Shown here piece after piece: positions 58,457-64,000 of a stretch of DNA of 64,000 bases. A program made the position numbers and the translations under genes. Every line of letters starts with the position of its first letter. The first letter of the stretch is position 1. Origin of the DNA: Karalla daura (taxonomy: Eukaryota > Chordata > Actinopteri > Chaetodontiformes > Leiognathidae); contig CM055192.1 in NCBI GenBank assembly GCA_029224185.1, positions 4,275,076 to 4,339,075 on the forward strand, in the 5' to 3' direction. The notes under the pieces were generated by a model. The model was not told where the DNA came from, made no database searches, and saw only the letters and a program-made list of their open reading frames with translations.

Positions 58457-59518
58457 TGGTGGGTTTGGGCTCGCTCGCTCGGGGTCGGGATCTCGGCCAA
58501 AACGACAGGTCCGGGGTGGTCGTTTTTTTCACTTTCGGCGAGCTTTAATATCTCAGCTCCAGGATGAAATCCGGCATCAGGATTGCGTTTTCCAGTGAGC
58601 GTGGGCCACCCCGGAGGCGGCTCACACCCCAAATGGTGGGTTTGGGCTCTCTCGCTCGGGGTCGGGATCTCGGCCAAGACGACTGTTCCGGGGTGGTCGT
58701 TTTTTTCCCTTTCGGCGAGCTGTAATATCTCAGCTCCAGGATCAAATCCGGCATCGGGACTACGTTTTCCAGTGAGCGTGGGCCACCCCGGAGGCGGCTC
58801 ACACCCCAAACGGTGGGTTTGGGCTCGCTCGCTCGGGGTCGGGATCTCGGCCAAAACGACAGGTCCGGGGTGGTCGTTTTTTTCACTTTCGGCGAGTTTT
58901 AATATCTCAGCTCCAGGGTCAAATCCGGCATCGGGATTGCTTTTTCCAGTGAGCGTGGGCCACCCCGGAGGCGGCCCACACCCCAAATGGTGGGTTTGGG
59001 CTCGCTCGCTCGGGGTCGGGATCTCGGCCAAAACGACAGGTCCGGGGTGGTCGTTTTTTTCACTTTCGGCGAGCTGTAATATCTCAGCTCCAGGGTCAAA
59101 TCCGGCATCGGGATTGCTTTTTCCAGTGAGCGTGGGCCACCCCGGAGGCGGCCCACACCCCAAATGGTGGGTTTGGGCTCGCTCGCTCGGGGTCGGGATC
59201 TCGGCCAAAACGACAGGTCCGGGGTGGTCGTTTTTTTCACTTTCGGCGAGCTTTAATATCTCAGCTCCAGGGTCAAATCCGGCATCAGGATTGCTTTTTC
59301 CAGTGAGCGTGGGCCACCCCGGAGGCGGCCCACACCCCAAATGGTGGGTTTGGGCTCGCTCGCTCGGGGTCGGGATCTCGGCCAAGACGACTGTTCCGGG
59401 GTGGTCGTTTTTTTCCCTTTCGGCGAGCTTTAATATCTCAGCTCCAGTGTCAAATCCGGCATCGGGATTTCTTTTTCCAGTGAGCGTGGGCCACCCCGGA
59501 GGCGGCCCACACCCCAAA
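58457..59518 (+). repeat. Deleted domain D unit, 6 monomers, 1062 bp
   Basis: Order: X, U, SR, C, Std (ending atcagg), VF. It lacks L in addition to the centre, one step shorter than its left neighbour. Confidence 0.9.
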
Positions 59519-59918
59519 TGGTGGGTTTGGGCTCGCTCGCTCGGGGTCGGGATCTCGGCCAAAACGACAGGTCCGGGGTGGTCGTTTTTTTCACTTTCGG
59601 CGAGCTTTAATATCTCAGCTCCAGGATGAAATCCGGCATCAGGATTGCGTTTTCCAGTGAGCGTGGGCCACCCCGGAGGCGGCTCACACCCCAAATGGTG
59701 GGTTTGGGCTCTCTCGCTCGGGGTCGGGATCTCGGCCAAGACGACTGTTCCGGGGTGGTCGTTTTTTTCCCTTTCGGCGAGCTGTAATATCTCAGCTCCA
59801 GGATCAAATCCGGCATCGGGACTACGTTTTCCAGTGAGCGTGGGCCACCCCGGAGGCGGCTCACACCCCAAATGGTGGGTTTGGGCTTGCTCGCTCGGGG
59901 TCGGGATCTCGGCCAAGA

Positions 59919-60058
59919 CGACTGTTCCGGGGTGGTCTTTTTTTTCCCTTTCGGCAAGCTTTAAAATCTCAGCTCCAGGATCAAATGATCCTGGAGCTGA
60001 GATTTTAAAGCTCGCCGAAAGTGAAAAAGTGAAAAAAACGACCACCACGGACCTGTCG
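59919..60058. repeat. Short foldback element 3
   Basis: Same structure and private states, in the monomer anchored at 59873. It is the 51480 copy at an offset of 8439, within the larger duplicated unit. Confidence 0.95.
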
Positions 60059-60877
60059 TTCTTTTCCCTTTCGGCGAGCTTTAATATCTCAGCTCCAGGG
60101 TCAAATCCGGCATCGGGATTGCTTTTTCCAGTGAGCGTGGGCCACCCCGGAGGCGGCCCACACCCCAAATGGTGGGTTTGGGCTCGCTCGCTCGGGGTCG
60201 GGATCTCGGCCAAAACGACAGGTCCGGGGTGGTCGTTTTTTTCACTTTCGGCGAGCTTTAATATCTCAGCTCCAGGGTCAAATCCGGCATCGGGATTGCT
60301 TTTTCCAGTGAGCGTGGGCCACCCCGGAGGCGGCCCACACCCCAAATGGTGGGTTTGGGCTCGCTCGCTCGGGGTCGGGATCTCGGCCAAAACGACAGGT
60401 CCGGGGTGGTCGTTTTTTTCACTTTCGGCGAGCTTTAATATCTCAGCTCCAGGGTCAAATCCGGCATCGGGATTGCTTTTTCCAGTGAGCGTGGGCCACC
60501 CCGGAGGCGGCTCACATCCCAAATGGTGGGTTTGGGCTCGCTCGCTCGGGGTCGGGATCTCGGCCAAAACGACAGGTCCGGGGTGGTCGTTTTTTTCACT
60601 TTCGGCGAGCTTTAATATCTCAGCTCCAGGGTCAAATCCGGCATCGGGATTGCTTTTTCCAGTGAGCGTGGGCCACCCCGGAGGCGGCCCACACCCCAAA
60701 TGGTGGGTTTGGGCTCGTTCGCTCGGGGTCGGGATCTCGGCCAAAACGACAGGTCCGGGGTGGTCGTTTTTTTCACTTTCGGCGAGCTTTTATATCTCAG
60801 CTCCAGGGTCAAATCCGGCATCGGGATTGCTTTTTCCAGTGAGCGTGGGCCACCCCGGAGGCGGCCCACACCCCAAA

Positions 60878-61408
60878 TGGTGGGTTTGGGCTCGCTCGCT
60901 CGGGGTCGGGATCTCGGCCAAGACGACTGTTCCGGGGTGGTCGTTTTTTTGCCTTTCGGCGAGCTTGAATATCTCAGCTCCAGTGTCAAATCCGGCATCG
61001 GGATTGCTTTTTCCAGTGAGCGTGGGCCACCCCGGAGGCGGCTCACACCCCAAACGGTGGGTTTGGGCTCGCTCGCTCGGGGTCGGGATCTCGGCCAAAA
61101 CGACAGGTCCGGGGTGGTCGTTTTTTTCACTTTCGGCGAGTTTTAATATCTCAGCTCCAGGGTCAAATCCGGCATCGGGATTGCTTTTTCCAGTGAGCGT
61201 GGGCCACCCCGGAGGCGGCCCACACCCCAAATGGTGGGTTTGGGCTCGCTCGCTCGGGGTCGGGATCTCGGCCAAAACGACAGGTCCGGGGTGGTCGTTT
61301 TTTTCACTTTCGGCGAGCTGTAATATCTCAGCTCCAGGGTCAAATCCGGCATCGGGATTGCTTTTTCCAGTGAGCGTGGGCCACCCCGGAGGCGGCCCAC
61401 ACCCCAAA
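60878..61408 (+). repeat. 531-bp L-SR-C trimer, copy 1
   Basis: Three monomers L, SR and C are followed immediately by an identical set. The related unit at 52439-52969 has the trimer once. Confidence 0.9.
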
Positions 61409-61939
61409 TGGTGGGTTTGGGCTCGCTCGCTCGGGGTCGGGATCTCGGCCAAGACGACTGTTCCGGGGTGGTCGTTTTTTTGCCTTTCGGCGAGCTTGAA
61501 TATCTCAGCTCCAGTGTCAAATCCGGCATCGGGATTGCTTTTTCCAGTGAGCGTGGGCCACCCCGGAGGCGGCTCACACCCCAAACGGTGGGTTTGGGCT
61601 CGCTCGCTCGGGGTCGGGATCTCGGCCAAAACGACAGGTCCGGGGTGGTCGTTTTTTTCACTTTCGGCGAGTTTTAATATCTCAGCTCCAGGGTCAAATC
61701 CGGCATCGGGATTGCTTTTTCCAGTGAGCGTGGGCCACCCCGGAGGCGGCCCACACCCCAAATGGTGGGTTTGGGCTCGCTCGCTCGGGGTCGGGATCTC
61801 GGCCAAAACGACAGGTCCGGGGTGGTCGTTTTTTTCACTTTCGGCGAGCTGTAATATCTCAGCTCCAGGGTCAAATCCGGCATCGGGATTGCTTTTTCCA
61901 GTGAGCGTGGGCCACCCCGGAGGCGGCCCACACCCCAAA
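61409..61939 (+). repeat. 531-bp L-SR-C trimer, copy 2
   Basis: Same three subtypes as the preceding 531 bp. It is the smallest clear recent tandem duplication of whole monomers in the window. Confidence 0.9.
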
Positions 61940-63355
61940 TGGTGGGTTTGGGCTCGCTCGCTCGGGGTCGGGATCTCGGCCAAAACGACAGGTCCGGGGT
62001 GGTCGTTTTTTTCACTTTCGGCGAGCTTTAATATCTCAGCTCCAGGGTCAAATCCGGCATCTGGATTGCTTTTTCCAGTGAGCGTGGGCCACTCCGGAGG
62101 CGGCCCACACCCCAAATGGTGGGTTTGGGCTCGTTCGCTCGGGGTCGGGATCTCGGCCAAAACGACAGGTCCGGGGTGGTCGTTTTTTTCACTTTCGGCG
62201 AGCTTTAATATCTCAGCTCCAGGGTCAAATCCGGCATCGGGATTGCTTTTTCCAGTGAGCGTGGGCCACCCCGGAGGCGGCCCACACCCCAAATGGTGGG
62301 TTTGGGCTCGCTCGCTCGGGGTCGGGATCTCGGCCAAAACGACAGGTCCGGGGTGGTCGTTTTTTTCACTTTCGGCGAGCTTTAATATCTCAGCTCCAGG
62401 GTCAAATCCGGCATCGGGATTGCTTTTTCCAGTGAGCGTGGGCCACCCCGGAGGCGGCCCACACCCCAAATGGTGGGTTTGGGCTCGTTCGCTCGGGGTC
62501 GGGATCTCGGCCAAAACGACAGGTCCGGGGTGGTCGTTTTTTTCACTTTCGGCGAGCTTTTATATCTCAGCTCCAGGGTCAAATCCGGCATCGGGATTGC
62601 GTTTTCCAGTGAGCGTGGGCCACCCCGGAGGCGGCCCACACCCCAAATGGTGGGTTTGGGCTCGCTCGCTCGGGGTCGGGATCTCGGCCAAAACGACAGG
62701 TCCGGGGTGGTCGTTTTTTTCCCTTTCGGCGAGCTTTAATATCTCAGCTCCAGGGTCAAATCCGGCATCGGGATTGCTTTTTCCAGTGAGCGTGGGCCAC
62801 CCCGGAGGCGGCCCACACCCCAAATGGTGGGTTTGGGCTCGCTCGCTCGGGGTCGGGATCTCGGCCAAAACGACAGGTCCGGGGTGGTCGTTTTTTTCAC
62901 TTTCGGCGAGCTTTAATATCTCAGCTCCAGGGTCAAATCCGGCATCGGGATTGCTTTTTCCAGTGAGCGTGGGCCACCCCGGAGGCGGCCCACACCCCAA
63001 ATGGTGGGTTTGGGCTCGCTCGCTCGGGGTCGGGATCTCGGCCAAAACGACAGGTCCGGGGTGGTCGTTTTTTTCACTTTCGGCGAGCTTTAATATCTCA
63101 GCTCCAGGGTCAAATCCGGCATCAGGATTGCTTTTTCCAGTGAGCGTGGGCCACCCCGGAGGCGGCCCACACCCCAAATGGTGGGTTTGGGCTCGCTCGC
63201 TCGGGGTCGGGATCTCGGCCAAGACGACTGTTCCGGGGTGGTCGTTTTTTTCCCTTTCGGCGAGCTTTAATATCTCAGCTCCAGTGTCAAATCCGGCATC
63301 GGGATTTCTTTTTCCAGTGAGCGTGGGCCACCCCGGAGGCGGCCCACACCCCAAA

Positions 63356-64000
63356 TGGTGGGTTTGGGCTCGCTCGCTCGGGGTCGGGATCTCGGCCAAA
63401 ACGACAGGTCCGGGGTGGTCGTTTTTTTCACTTTCGGCGAGCTTTAATATCTCAGCTCCAGGATGAAATCCGGCATCAGGATTGCGTTTTCCAGTGAGCG
63501 TGGGCCACCCCGGAGGCGGCTCACACCCCAAATGGTGGGTTTGGGCTCTCTCGCTCGGGGTCGGGATCTCGGCCAAGACGACTGTTCCGGGGTGGTCGTT
63601 TTTTTCCCTTTCGGCGAGCTGTAATATCTCAGCTCCAGGATCAAATCCGGCATCGGGATTACGTTTTCCAGTGAGCGTGGGCCACCCCGGAGGCGGCTCA
63701 CACCCCAAATGGTGGGTTTGGGCTTGCTCGCTCGGGGTCGGGATCTCGGCCAAGACGACTGTTCCGGGGTGGTCGTTTTTTTGCCTTTCGGCGAGCTTGA
63801 ATATCTCAGCTCCAGTGTCAAATCCGGCATCGGGATTGCTTTTTCCAGTGAGCGTGGGCCACCCCGGAGGCGGCTCACACCCCAAACGGTGGGTTTGGGC
63901 TCGCTCGCTCGGGGTCGGGATCTCGGCCAAAACGACAGGTCCGGGGTGGTCGTTTTTTTCACTTTCGGCGAGTTTTAATATCTCAGCTCCAGGGTCAAAT
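63356..64000 (+). repeat. Start of a further domain D unit, cut by the window
   Basis: Order: X, U, L, then SR cut after 114 bases. The order and bases match 54386 and 57218 as far as they go, so the array continues beyond the window. Confidence 0.88.

Larger units (their letters stand above)
56422..60744 (-). other. Long antisense open frame (1440 codons), not called as a gene
   Basis: A minus-strand frame of the monomer is also free of stops and yields a 59-residue repeat containing GPPPGWPTLTGKSNPDAG and FDPGAEILKLAESEKNDHPG. Similar frames occur throughout, for example 23713-27951 with 1412 codons. Long frames on both strands of the same DNA support base composition and period as the cause. 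The residue string DPGAEILKLAE also appears in the + frame inside foldbacks, where the strand is flipped. Confidence 0.85.
59519..63355 (+). repeat. Domain D HOR unit with internal 531-bp duplication, 3837 bp
   Basis: Order: X, U, Js, Std, Std, S, Y', L, SR, C, L, SR, C, Std, F, Std, Y, Std, Std, Std, VF. It matches 51080-54385 at an offset of 8439, rising to 8970 after the extra trimer. A private C-to-T change lies at 60517. Confidence 0.9.
1..64000. repeat. Tandem satellite array, 177-bp GC-rich monomer, about 350 copies
   Basis: The same 177-bp unit repeats head to tail in one orientation across the whole window. Anchors run from -11 (12 bases before the window) to 63887. Subtracting nine long-foldback gains of 195 bp, three short-foldback gains of 120 bp and ten single-base gains leaves 61773 bp, exactly 349 x 177, so there is no hidden net indel. 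Neighbouring monomers differ at a handful of recurrent sites, and the same variants recur in the same order, which is higher-order repeat structure. No non-satellite sequence interrupts the array and neither edge is in the window. It is a eukaryotic-style satellite; family, organism and chromosomal location are not identifiable from sequence alone. Confidence 0.98.
42286..64000 (+). repeat. Domain D, diverged HOR family with private variants
   Basis: Variants first seen here are VF (gatttcttt, from 42463), C with standard tail, gagttttaat, and from 50075 X, U, L and the short foldback. No N or H monomers occur. The boundary is placed where VF first appears and is approximate. Confidence 0.82.

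Noticed and set aside
1..64000. CRISPR array
   Set aside because: The full 177-bp unit repeats; there are no unique spacers between short direct repeats, and no cas genes.
1..64000. Subrepeats of an rDNA intergenic spacer
   Set aside because: No rRNA gene or promoter appears in 64 kb, far longer than ordinary spacer subrepeat tracts.

Overview
The whole window, from the first base to the last, is one uninterrupted tandem satellite DNA array. The monomer is 177 bp and about 60% G+C (50 C, 56 G, 28 A and 43 T counted in the standard form). I count 350 monomers: 348 complete ones, a first copy missing 12 bases and a last copy cut at base 114. I see no real gene, RNA gene, transposon, CRISPR array or unique sequence. 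Tens of kilobases of about 177-bp monomers in higher-order repeats (HORs) point to a eukaryotic chromosome assembled from long reads, in a centromeric, pericentromeric, subtelomeric or other heterochromatic block. I do not recognise the satellite family and cannot name the organism. GC-rich satellites of this length class exist in plants, but that is only a loose analogy.

Layout. Domain A (1-4612) ends in two head-to-tail copies of a 1595-bp 9-mer. Domain B (4613-27376) is built from a 12-mer HOR of 2319 bp and its deletion or expansion products, with an Asn-type variant found nowhere else in the window. Domain C (27377-42285) uses an 11-mer of 1948 bp and a composite unit of 4976 bp related to domain A. 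Domain D (42286-64000) carries private variants and, from 50075 on, units of 1005, 3306, 2832, 1239, 1062 and 3837 bp that share one start and one end.

The most distinctive element is a foldback (J) inside some monomers: half a monomer is followed by its own inverted copy. Nine long copies (215 bp) hold a 64-bp near-perfect palindrome (31-bp arms, 2-base spacer) plus a second imperfect one; three short copies (140 bp, domain D) hold a single palindrome. They sit at fixed positions in the HORs, so they arose rarely and spread with the array.

Because 177, the long-foldback gain (195) and the short-foldback gain (120) are all multiples of three, and stop triplets are rare, reading frames stay open on both strands for up to 25.4 kb (8457 codons). 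I treat these as by-products of periodicity, not genes. Net length changes other than foldbacks are only ten +1 insertions of three kinds, each kind copied along with its HOR.

Monomer positions below use an anchor at the first base of tggtgggtttggg (first base c in SR-type monomers). Subtype labels are defined in the exemplar entry at 6206-6382.
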